Assembly: GCA_026182355.1 (NCBI GenBank)
Contig: JAPFBL010000119.1
Coordinates: 1,560,001 to 1,624,000 of the forward strand
Length of the DNA stretch: 64,000 nucleotides
Reading direction: 5' to 3'
DNA from: Hermatobates lingyangjiaoensis
Lineage: Eukaryota > Arthropoda > Insecta > Hemiptera > Hermatobatidae
Positions 23,637 to 31,467 of this stretch are shown here, piece by piece. A model generated the notes under the pieces. That model was not told the origin of the DNA, did not search any database, and saw only the letters and a list, made by a program, of their open reading frames with translations. A program made the translations under genes and the position numbers. Within the stretch, counting starts at the first letter, position 1; the number at the start of each line of letters is the position of its first letter.

Positions 23637-26600
23637 CTATATCGTTCGCACCATTGGTGGGATTTTCCTTCTCACCCGTCGCAGTTCCTGAAAATGAACT
23701 ATTTCTTGTTTCAGGGTGTCCGTTCCTATCCTCCATATCTGTGCTCTGTACCGTGGTAACGTTGCGAGTACTTCGTATGGCCCTACGTATCTCGGGTCCG
23801 ATTTCCTTCGCTTCTGCCTATTCAGTTTATATACGAAGTCCCCTTCTTGTATCAACCCTACTGCTTCTTCTGCTTTCCTTTGATTATATTGCTTGGTCCA
23901 TCTTTCTTTTGCTGCTTTGACTCTATTATGTAACCTTTGTGGATCCGCTTCCTTTTTCCGCAATTCAAATGGTGTTGCCTCTGTGGTCGAGTGAATACTA
24001 CTGTTGTATGCTAGGACCGCTCTGGCCATTACCACATGACCCTTTATGTTTTTTGCATCAGCCAATAACTGCAAGTGTTCCGTTAGAGTGTTATGTAGTC
24101 TCTCTATTGCTCCGTGGGACCTTGGATGACCCGGTGTACACCAATGGGGGTTTATATTGAATTCTTTTAACAGGGTTTTTATTTTAACGTTGTTGAACTC
24201 TCGCCCTCTGTCCATATAGATCGTTCTCGGGCAGTCAAACGTGGCCAAATACGACAGCAATGCCTCTTCTGTACTTTCACTTGATTTACTTGTTAGTGGC
24301 CATGCTGAGGCTAACTTCGTTAGTCTATCTATTGTTGTTAAATATTTGTTTCCGTCGTATGTAAATATATCAATTTCTAGCTCCTCAAAGGGTCCCTCGG
24401 GCGTCTGACTTTGTAATAATGGAGGTACAAGTGGTACTCTTTCATACTTCCTCCTTTTGCATATTTCACAGTCCTTTATCACTTGGGCTATCCTCTTGCC
24501 CATTTGGAGCCAGTAATGCGACCTCTGTAGATGTTTAAGGGTCTCTGTGACACCACGATGGTTGGTTTTTCCCCTGTGATAATTTAGGATGACCTCTTTC
24601 TGCTGCTCTTCGTCTTCTACCGTTTCTACCTGGTTCTTACAGATTATGAAATGAGCTCCTTGTCTCAGCTCTCTTTCCTGAATTAGTCGGAGTAGTCTAT
24701 TTTCAAGTTCTTGTGATTCTATAAAGAAATGGTATACCTTTCCTGGCACTGTTAGTTGGTTTATGACTGTACTTAATTGTTCGTTGTTCACTTTCGTTCC
24801 TCCTGTAATAATATTTATTTTTAAGTGGCCATATTTGTGCAATTGGGTGTTTATTATTTCTTCTGTGTCGTCTTTTATAATTATTTGATTTCTCTTGTTG
24901 TTTATTATATCCTGACTAATCTCAGCTTCCGGTCCATTTCGTTGTTCTTGGTCTTCATCTGCGTCTGGTGTCCAGTTGGCGAAGAACTCTCGCACGTCCC
25001 TGGAGGTACTTGGCTCTCTCGTACTACTTCTCGTAATGACGTTGACGTTTCTGGACAAACAGTCGGCTACTTGATTATCAACGCCCTTTACGTGCTGGAC
25101 CCTGAAGTTGTATGCAGCTATCCTTTCTTTCCACTTTGCTATCCGGGCTGACGTCTCCTTTAAATTCCCGATCCACATTAGGGGCCTATGATCTGTTCTA
25201 ATAGTGAACTCAGCCGCAAAAAGGTAGGGTCGGAAATGTTCTACAGTCCACACTATGCCTAACATTTCCCTTTCTATTGTGCTATACCTTTTTTCTGCTG
25301 GTGATAATTTTCTGCTGGCGTAGGCTATTGGTCGCTCTCCCTGGATAGTTTCCTGCATCAAGACTCCCCCGATAGCTTCTTGACTGGCATCTGTCATTAC
25401 AATGAATGGTTTGTTTAGGTCAGGAAATTGGAGCAACAGCGGGCCCCGCAACGCCTTCTTACACTGCTCCACTGCTTCTCTTAGATCTTCTGTTTGTATA
25501 AACTTCTTTCCTTTCTTTAAACTGTCCGTCAAGGGGTTCGTGATTGCTGCAAAGTCCTTTACGTACCTTCTATAGAAACCTATCATACCTAGAAAAGCCC
25601 TGATGTCTTTGGGTCCCTTTGGATAGGGTAATCGATCTATTGCTTCAACCTTCTTAGGGTCGGGTCTTACTCCTTTACCTGAGATAAGGTGCCCCATAAA
25701 TCTAACCTCTTTTTGATATAAGCGGGTTTTATCCATCGCTACCTTTAAGCCAAAGTCCCTTATTCTTTTCAGCACCCTTGTAACATGTTCCTTATGCTCT
25801 TCTATTGACTTACTGAACACTATGATGTCATCCATGTAGATTTGCGTAAAGTCTTCTCCCAGTCCTTCAAGCAGTTCATCCATGAGGCGTTGGAACGTGG
25901 AAGGCGCATTCTTTAGGCCAAAGGGCATCCTCAAAAATTCGAAGTGGCCTCTATCGAACGTAAAGGCCGTCTTCTCGACATCTCTCGGGTGCATCCTAAT
26001 CTGGTGATACCCGGCCTTGAGGTCGAAGGTACTGAATACAGTTGCTCCTGCCATATGGTCGAGTATGTCTTCTATCCTTGGCAGAGGGTATCTTTCAAGC
26101 TTAGTGTACTTATTTAACTCTCTAAAATCTACTACCAACCGGTATTTAGGGGGTTTACCCTCCTCGACCTTTTTCGGGACCAGCCAAATAGGGCTCGAAA
26201 ATTGCGACTTAGACCTCTGTATTATGCCCTGGTCCAGCATTTCCTTTATTTGCTCCTGCATTATCTTTTTCAATTGGTGTGGGTACCTTCTAGGTTTCAC
26301 GTAAACAACTGTACCTTCAGGGAGTTCTATTTGGTGTTTGACCCTACCTGTAGCTGATAACCTCTGTCCTTCACTATAGAATACTTTTTCAAATTCTTTC
26401 ATTAATTCACTCACCTGATGTTCTCCTGGTATCACTTTTCCACAGTTTACCGTTATTCTCTTCCCTGGTTTAACTCTCCCTTCCACGAAGTATTTCCTTT
26501 TTCCTAGTTTAATGTCCCACTTCCCTCTTTTACACTCAGGTTTTGCATTGATTCTCTCCAAAAAGTCGCACCCTAGAATAACTCCATATTTCTGGGTCTC

Positions 26601-26891
26601 TAAGTGGGTCACATGCACTTTCATCTCCAAGGTCTCGCCTATTAATTCTCCCATCTCTACCTGTAATTCGCCTACCAGGCTCTTCCTTCCTGCCATGGTG
26701 ACCAAGGTGCAGTTGCACGGTGTCAGCCCTGAATAATTGTCCATCCTTTTTGCCACTTCATTGTCCATAATTGTGCTATCTGACCCTGTATCTACCAAAC
26801 ACTTAGTCTTCCATTTGGGAAAAAAAAATATAGGGAGCTTACCTCTTATGCTATTCCTCTGTTGCTCGCCTATATACCTCTCGCCTAACCT
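23637..26891 (-). CDS. pol: Gypsy pol: protease, reverse transcriptase, RNase H, integrase
   Basis: The frame is open from 26891 to the stop at 23637; its first Met is at 26798. Numbered from that Met (1,053 residues): protease DTGSD at 3-7; RT with FDLKAGYHQ near 259 and catalytic YMDD at 321-324; RNase H with TDAS (D470), E510 and TDHRP (D536); integrase zinc site H741, H747, C777, C780 and catalytic D810, D863, E899, with exactly 35 residues between the last two. No stop or frameshift breaks it and every catalytic residue I looked for is present. It overlaps gag by about 40 bases in the +1 frame, so it is probably made as a gag-pol fusion by frameshifting. It has no start codon of its own upstream of the protease. 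Confidence 0.95.
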   Translation of the reverse strand, partial: RLGERYIGEQQRNSIRGKLPIFFFPKWKTKCLVDTGSDSTIMDNEVAKRMDNYSGLTPCNCTLVTMAGRKSLVGELQVEMGELIGETLEMKVHVTHLETQKYGVILGCDFLERINAKPECKRGKWDIKLGKRKYFVEGRVKPGKRITVNCGKVIPGEHQVSELMKEFEKVFYSEGQRLSATGRVKHQIELPEGTVVYVKPRRYPHQLKKIMQEQIKEMLDQGIIQRSKSQFSSPIWLVPKKVEEGKPPKYRLVVDFRELNKYTKLERYPLPRIEDILDHMAGATVFSTFDLKAGYHQIRMHPRDVEKTAFTFDRGHFEFLRMPFGLKNAPSTFQRLMDELLEGLGEDFTQIYMDDIIVFSKSIEEHKEHVTRVLKRIRDFGLKVAMDKTRLYQKEVRFMGHLISGKGVRPDPKKVEAIDRLPYPKGPKDIRAFLGMIGFYRRYVKDFAAITNPLTDSLKKGKKFIQTEDLREAVEQCKKALRGPLLLQFPDLNKPFIVMTDASQEAIGGVLMQETIQGERPIAYASRKLSPAEKRYSTIEREMLGIVWTVEHFRPYLFAAEFTIRTDHRPLMWIGNLKETSARIAKWKERIAAYNFRVQHVKGVDNQVADCLSRNVNVITRSSTREPSTSRDVREFFANWTPDADEDQEQRNGPEAEISQDIINNKRNQIIIKDDTEEIINTQLHKYGHLKINIITGGTKVNNEQLSTVINQLTVPGKVYHFFIESQELENRLLRLIQERELRQGAHFIICKNQVETVEDEEQQKEVILNYHRGKTNHRGVTETLKHLQRSHYWLQMGKRIAQVIKDCEICKRRKYERVPLVPPLLQSQTPEGPFEELEIDIFTYDGNKYLTTIDRLTKLASAWPLTSKSSESTEEALLSYLATFDCPRTIYMDRGREFNNVKIKTLLKEFNINPHWCTPGHPRSHGAIERLHNTLTEHLQLLADAKNIKGHVVMARAVLAYNSSIHSTTEATPFELRKKEADPQRLHNRVKAAKERWTKQYNQRKAEEAVGLIQEGDFVYKLNRQKRRKSDPRYVGPYEVLATLPRYRAQIWRIGTDTLKQEIVHFQELRRVRRKIPPMVRTI
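26851..26891 (-). promoter_or_regulatory. gag-pol overlap, candidate +1 frameshift region
   Basis: The pol frame opens right after a TGA at 26894-26892 and gag closes at 26853-26851, so any frameshift must occur in these about 40 bases. In gag frame the overlap starts ..AAG GTT AGG CGA; a +1 slip at GTT reads TTA GGC in the pol frame. This parallels the yeast Ty1 heptamer CTT-AGG-C. That it works here is inference. Confidence 0.5.
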
Positions 26892-28086
26892 TCAATCCTT
26901 CTTCCTCTTCTCTCGAATAGCGATCCTCCCACCACGAGTCTCTTCCAGTGAAGGCCACTTCCCTCGCTCGTACCAGCGCTCGTGTCGTTCTATCGATGTC
27001 TCTTGCTCCGACCCTGTTGACTCTGATGAGCTCCCGTCCTCTGAAGAGCCTGCCCCACATCTTCTCCCGCCGGGTTGTGTTAACTTCCATGGGCTCATCT
27101 CTTGGTGTTGGTCTATACTGTTTCGTTCGTGGTCTCTCCTTGCGATATAAATACGGACACTCTCGCGCGAAGTGACCGAGTTCACCACACTCCCAACATC
27201 CTCTTCTTACTGGCTTCTCTCTTCGCGTGTAGCCTCCCACTGCCTCATAGCTGTTCCTCCTGGCTTGAGATCTTCTCTCTTCAAAACGTCCCCGTGGCTT
27301 CCTCTCCTGTGAATACCTCCCTTGTCCTCGATCCTCATAGGCTCTTGCTCTGAATTGCCTATCCTGAGGTACTCTCCTCCTGGTCACAACTGCCCATCCT
27401 CCTTCTGACTTCCCTCTGTATATAACACCGTTATCTTCTCGGTCCATTTCTTCCTCCCGGATGGCATTAATTGTCTCCTCGAGACTAGTGGGCTTCATGA
27501 TACGGAGGGCCATTCTCACTCGTTCTGGAGCTGCCTTGAGGAGAATTTCACTGGCTATCTCTTCATATATCGTCGTTCTCCATTTCGCTTCTTGACTGTC
27601 TGTGCACTTTTCATTTATCTTCATAGTTAATTTCCTTGTCGCATCCCCCAATCTGCGCCCGAACTCAGCGCAGGTCTCACCATTCTCCTTCCGCATTTCA
27701 AAAATTTTTAGCGCACTTCTAGCTACAGGCTTTGCGGCTCCAGCATATCTGTCCTTAAGGGCTGCTCGCACCGCACTCCACTCCGCACAAAACGTAAGTC
27801 CTAACTCCAGCATCACCGTAAGGCTGACACTGGCGAGGAAGTAGGTCTTGATGTTCTTGTCTGTAGCTGGGTCTAGTTGAGTTGTGACTAACTGCTCGTT
27901 GATGGAGTCCATTCTCTCTATGAACAAGTCCAACTCTCGAGCATCACCCTCGAACCTCTTTATCGAATCTAATAGGTTCATCAGGTACCCTGCTTTTGCT
28001 ACTCTCGTTTGTTCTATTTTCACTGCGAGCCTAACATCGGCTCCTGTTGTCTGTTTACTCGTCATGTTGGTTTCTACACTGGACAC
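26851..28086 (-). CDS. gag: Gypsy gag with one zinc knuckle
   Basis: This 411-codon frame starts at an ATG 49 bases inside the 5' LTR and ends at TAG 26853-26851. The first 230 residues are helical and charged, consistent with a retrotransposon capsid. An Arg-rich region follows, then a single CX2CX4HX4C knuckle (CWECGELGHFAREC) near residue 300, which should bind the genomic RNA. The C-terminal 100 residues are basic and acidic repeats of no known fold. The frame is unbroken. The end overlaps the pol frame, with a possible slippery GTT-AGG-C close after the pol-frame stop at 26894. Confidence 0.93.
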   Translation of the reverse strand: MSSVETNMTSKQTTGADVRLAVKIEQTRVAKAGYLMNLLDSIKRFEGDARELDLFIERMDSINEQLVTTQLDPATDKNIKTYFLASVSLTVMLELGLTFCAEWSAVRAALKDRYAGAAKPVARSALKIFEMRKENGETCAEFGRRLGDATRKLTMKINEKCTDSQEAKWRTTIYEEIASEILLKAAPERVRMALRIMKPTSLEETINAIREEEMDREDNGVIYRGKSEGGWAVVTRRRVPQDRQFRARAYEDRGQGRYSQERKPRGRFEERRSQARRNSYEAVGGYTRREKPVRRGCWECGELGHFARECPYLYRKERPRTKQYRPTPRDEPMEVNTTRREKMWGRLFRGRELIRVNRVGARDIDRTTRALVRAREVAFTGRDSWWEDRYSREEEEGLKVRREVYRRATEE

Positions 28087-28117
28087 AACACTACACTATT
28101 AAACAGTTGGCGAATGA

Positions 28118-28135
28118 TCCCGGGTTTCGGCACCA
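28118..28135 (-). promoter_or_regulatory. tRNA primer binding site
   Basis: TGGTGCCGAAACCCGGGA on the - strand begins at the inner edge of the 5' LTR. It starts with TGG, complementary to a tRNA CCA end, as expected. I cannot say with certainty which tRNA is used. Confidence 0.8.
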
Positions 28136-28307
28136 GTTACGCGTGTCCGGGTAATGAATAGGTTTTTAAAAAAAAGGAATTTAAATAAACTAGCTCGCAC
28201 GTGATTGAAGACAAGAATCGAGTTTATTAGTCAGCTCCTTCTGTTTATAGGAGAGGCAATGTTGATACGGACTTCAACCCTCTAGTCTCTCGCGGGCCGG
28301 CATTACT
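28135..28307 (-). repeat. 5' LTR of the Gypsy element
   Basis: It matches 23207-23379 in length and, by eye, in every base. It should hold the element promoter, but no clear TATA box is visible on the - strand. Confidence 0.95.
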
Positions 28308-28335
28308 TATATATATATATATAAAACTTAATAAC

Positions 28336-28770
28336 ATAAAAACCGTAGTTCCCATATCAATAGTTTAAGAGAAAAATTAGCTGATCGGGGTTACCCTACT
28401 AATTTCATTGATAGTCGTGTCGTGCCGGCTAAAATAGTTCACCGGCCCGTACCGAGAAAAGATCATACTGATAGTATTTTCCTGATTTCCACTTTTTTCC
28501 CTAGTGTTCATAGGATTGGCTCGGTCATTAAGGAGTTTTTCCCTTGCCCTCCTCTACTTCTTCTACCTCATCTATTTTTCCTGAAGCCCCCTCCTTATCA
28601 TATCGCAAACCACCGAACCTTCTCCTTCCGTTATTTTCATTTGCTATTATTTGTTCTTTTTTAGTCATTTTTTTCTCTGTATTTAGTAGCTTACCTAGAG
28701 CAGCCAGCAGAGTGCGTGCGTGTTCGTCGCATTCGACTGTCCGCTCAGTTAGCTTCAGCTACTCAAAGAG
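28336..28770 (+). pseudogene. PLE fragment, family of the element at 53090
   Basis: The + strand reads FIDSRVVPAKI...PVPRKD near 28405-28455 and KEFFP near 28535. This matches FIDSRVLPADI...PRPKRD and KESFP in the PLE at 53155-54408. The GIY-YIG domain is missing: the sequence jumps from the linker region to the terminal hammerhead. It lies directly next to the Gypsy right flank. Confidence 0.7.
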
Positions 28771-28771
28771 A

Positions 28772-28816
28772 CTACTTCTGCCCGATGAGGACGAATGTCG
28801 AAATATTGTTGTGAGT
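28772..28816 (+). ncRNA. Hammerhead-like ribozyme motif (AUAU type)
   Basis: Core CCGATGA (canonical CTGATGA with one change), stem II GAC-GAAT-GTC, then GAAA, with AUAU as stem III palindrome and U as cleavage base at 28807. It is similar to the better copy at 54585-54626. The change at the second core base should weaken cleavage. Confidence 0.55.
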
Positions 28817-28959
28817 CCTTTTTGTGTGTGTTTTTATCTGTTTTTCCTTTCCTGAGTGAACTTTATATATATAAAGTTCTATTTTCTCTTTATTCTTATA
28901 TTTGTTGTTTGTATTCCGTTATAGTTCTCTGTATTATATATTCAATATCTTTCCAACAC

Positions 28960-29305
28960 TTCGTCTTAGAGCAAATGTCAAGGACCAATCTAATCTTTGG
29001 GGAAAAAATAACAAAGAAATGTACCTGCCTTCTAATATGAAACAGATGTACACTCCATACCCTCAACCACTTCAATCCTATACCCAGTCAGTTGTATCAC
29101 AGACACTCACACTTAAGTTCGTACTCTCTTCCTTATTTTATTTTTATTTTGTACTATATTTACTTTTTACAATAGATAACACTCTGATGACATTGTACTT
29201 TTTAGTTAATATCTGAAGAAGAACACTACGTCTTCGAAACGCGTTATTTATACGATTAAAATTTTATATTTGGAAACTGTTTCATTAGTTTTTTACCCTA
29301 CAATG
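28960..29305 (+). pseudogene. 3' end of a PLE, family of the element at 20690
   Basis: CTTCAATCCTATACCCAGTCAG, TACTCTCTTCCTTATTTTATT and GATGACATTGTA.TTTTTAGTTAAT all match the - strand of 20760-20890. The segment ends in the hammerhead-like region at 29213-29260 followed by TTTCATTAG.TTTTTACCCTA, also shared. Only the last coding residues and the 3' region are present. Confidence 0.7.
29205..29252 (+). ncRNA. Hammerhead-like ribozyme motif (ACGCGU type)
   Basis: Core CTGAAGA at 29213-29219 and GAAA at 29236-29239, followed by the palindrome ACGCGU and U. Stem II is imperfect (GAA with TTC). The same block occurs on the - strand at 20700-20747 (core decayed to CTAAAGA) and in weaker form at 9440, 18955 and 19163. 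Its position at the PLE 3' end fits the hammerheads known from PLE terminal repeats. Confidence 0.55.
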
Positions 29306-29429
29306 AGTAAATACCACATAATAACTGATTCCACTACGTTAGAAACAAATATGGATTTCATCAACTGCATACTAATCTCACTTAATATAAAACTTTTGTT
29401 TAAATGAATTTTATCAGGGAATAAATGTA

Positions 29430-29580
29430 GAAGCTGATCAGAGCTCCTGTGACATACGTGATGCAATATTTCAAGTACAGAAATTATAAAACCTATTTGG
29501 AATCTGAAACCTTGCACCCAGAGTTCTACAGACTATTGATGATAATTGAGACAAATTTATACGGAATGCCACTATTTAAG
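29430..29580 (+). pseudogene. Exon-like segment, copy 1
   Basis: The frame RAPVTYVMQYFKYRNYKTYLES is followed by ETLHPEFYRLLM and ETNLYGMPL. A second copy at 31070-31235 keeps the reading frame with few changes, but the upstream halves differ. I do not recognise the protein. A possible acceptor (ATGTAG) precedes it at about 29430; there is no clear donor. Confidence 0.4.
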
Positions 29581-30082
29581 ATTTTGATTTTGTTCTACTC
29601 ATTTTAACAATAATTCGTATATGGACAAAAATTTAAAAATCAATTTAAAAACAGCCAATTAATTAATTTGAGCTGTAATAGACTAATTTACTAATAATAA
29701 TCAAATGGTTTTGGCGTACGGACCCAATAGCCAAGGGATCAAGCTCTGTTGACCTTTACGCGTGCCTGAGCCTCCCGGCCATACCATTGCATCTAAATCA
29801 AATCAGATTGTCATTGAACGATTTGCCCTTTAGGCGTCGCCATGCGTTAGAATTCTAACAACCCAACCCAATTCATAATCCTTTTGTAAAACTGTTCAAG
29901 TACCCTTCTCTGCCTCTAACGATAACAATCAATATAATGATGCCAATATTTATTTTCCCCAGGAAGTAATCCAGTCAAGATCTAGGCATCAATATAAATA
30001 TTCGATGAAAATACGATCCGAAACGGACAAATAAAGTTCAATGAAGACAAAGAAACATAGAGAAATTAAAAACACACGCTTA

Positions 30083-30120
30083 CAGTCTCTAATTTTCGGT
30101 TTGAACTGTCTTCAGGAGAG
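30083..30120 (-). ncRNA. Hammerhead-like ribozyme motif (AAUU type)
   Basis: On the - strand: CTCTC, core CTGAAGA (30115-30109), a stem II region, GAAA (30097-30094), the palindrome AAUU, A as cleavage base, then GAGAC. Stem I can pair CUCUC with GAGA. It is related to the pair at 33445-33575. Confidence 0.55.
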
Positions 30121-30889
30121 ATAAGAGATGGTTGGAGACCAGCAATGTTGTAGTACGCGCACCCGGTCACAGAGGATAGGATAATGCAGACAAGAATCAA
30201 TTTATAATTAAATTAGGAAATATGAAAAAATAATAAATAAATAAAAGTTACACTGAGGGATGAATAGAGGAAATGATACATAAATAATGACTGTATTATA
30301 AATAAATAAATTTTTATGTGAAATATTAGTATATGTGAAAAAAGAAATTTGGAATAGTTAAAAAAATAAATTAAAAAAGAAAACATAATGTAACAAAAGG
30401 TAGTTAACATACAAATAACATTAAAAAAATAAAAATAAATTAAAAAATAAAAAGAAGAAGTCATCTGATTAAGTTAAGACCAGGGGAATTTCTAGCACCC
30501 CACAACCTAATGAGAGCTTCCTCAGAGGCCCTTAAAGTGGTATGGATGTCACCACTGGAGAGTTGTCTCAGAACTCTAAAGTTCTAAATCATCTCAGGAC
30601 CCTAAAGCACTAATTGGAGGGAAGGCTATGTGTTCATAAAAACAGGAAGCTGCCTGCTTTGAACAACAGATGACCTCTGACCATTCATACGGAAACTAAG
30701 TGACGTGGAAGTCAGATCCATGTAGATTGTCACATTGTGTGCAGTCCATACACATACACACACACATATATATATATATATTTATATAAATATATATAAA
30801 TTTATATATTTATATAAATATGTATATATTTATATAAGTATCAACCGTGGAATAGAAACAAAACTGAAGTTCATCAGGTTCAAACTTTA

Positions 30890-30945
30890 AGAACTTTTGA
30901 CTCTGACGAAGACCGCTTGTTACGGTTGAAAGATCTTAGTCTTGT
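30890..30945 (+). ncRNA. Hammerhead-like ribozyme motif (AGAUCU type)
   Basis: Stem I GACT pairs with AGTC. The core CTGACGA is at 30903-30909, stem II is ACCG/CGGT, GAAA is at 30928-30931, the stem III palindrome AGAUCU at 30931-30936, and U30937 is the cleavage base. All conserved core positions are present. The same block occurs at 33822-33872 and, on the - strand, 47815-47870, with decayed copies at 1199, 11105, 11879 and 61730. Confidence 0.65.
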
Positions 30946-31008
30946 TTTCCCATTTTCTTTTTGTGGTTTGATCATTGATTGTTATTTCACGTGTTTATGC
31001 AAAATCTT

Positions 31009-31040
<32 letters not shown>

Positions 31041-31069
31041 TTAATAACAATAATAGTAATAAAACAATA

Positions 31070-31235
31070 CCAAGAGCTCCACGAATCCTTTACTATCACT
31101 CTGAATCCTTTTATCTATCAAATAACATCCGAAGTCCATACAAAACCTATTTGGAAACCGAAGGCTTGCACCCTGAGTTCTACAGACTATTGATGATAAA
31201 TGAGACAAATTTATACGGAATGCCACTATTGAGGA
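31070..31235 (+). pseudogene. Exon-like segment, copy 2
   Basis: It reads IPRAPRILYYHSESFYLSN, then YKTYLETEGLHPEFYRLLM and NETNLYGMPLLR, open from about 31070 to 31303. It matches the segment at 29430-29580 over 90 bp at roughly 90% identity with the frame kept. It follows directly on a PLE end and a TA run, so it may belong to a mobile element rather than a host gene. Confidence 0.4.
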
Positions 31236-31467
31236 GTTCATACACTCATTTTCTTTTTATCGTATCACAGATTAATATTACTTGTTACCAATGTAAAGAT
31301 AGTTGAACTAATATACCATACCATACTAATAAATACCATAAATTCTGTTATTAGCTTTCTTATAAAAGCAAGAGATCAAAATGAAGCTATATAATTTGAA
31401 TACTTACTGTATCTAATTTGAAGTAGATGTTTTTGTATTACAGGAATAACTGTCAAATGGTTTGTGA

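Larger units (their letters stand above)
23207..28307 (-). mobile_element. Complete Ty3/Gypsy LTR retrotransposon
   Basis: The element is 5,101 bp on the - strand, bounded by two LTRs of 173 bp that I find identical, and flanked by a TATA duplication (23203-23206 and 28308-28311). The order on the - strand is LTR, primer binding site, gag, pol (protease, RT, RNase H, integrase), polypurine tract, LTR. Gag and pol are long and unbroken, and there is no envelope frame: only about 257 bases separate pol from the 3' LTR. RNase H lies before integrase, which is the Ty3/Gypsy order. Identical LTRs imply a recent insertion. Confidence 0.95.
29310..31467. other. Intergenic repeats between the PLE cluster and the acyltransferase gene
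   Basis: It holds a repeated exon-like segment (29400-29580 and 31060-31235), hammerhead-like motifs at 30083-30120 and 30890-30945, a dispersed repeat near 29700-29870 and a TA-rich run at 30760-30840. No intact gene is visible. Confidence 0.5.

Noticed and set aside
23639..28855. Many + strand open frames of 60-140 codons across the Gypsy element
   Set aside because: They lie opposite the gag and pol frames on the - strand and have no family features; they are shadows of the coding strand.
28831..29216. Overlapping frames of 80-104 codons
   Set aside because: The only recognisable part is the PLE 3' end; the rest is T-rich sequence without motifs.
30213..30464. 83-codon, Phe/Tyr/Ile-rich frame on the - strand, membrane-protein-like
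   Set aside because: The DNA is an A/T-only stretch; such frames are expected by chance and there is no conserved motif. The same holds for 55167-55456.
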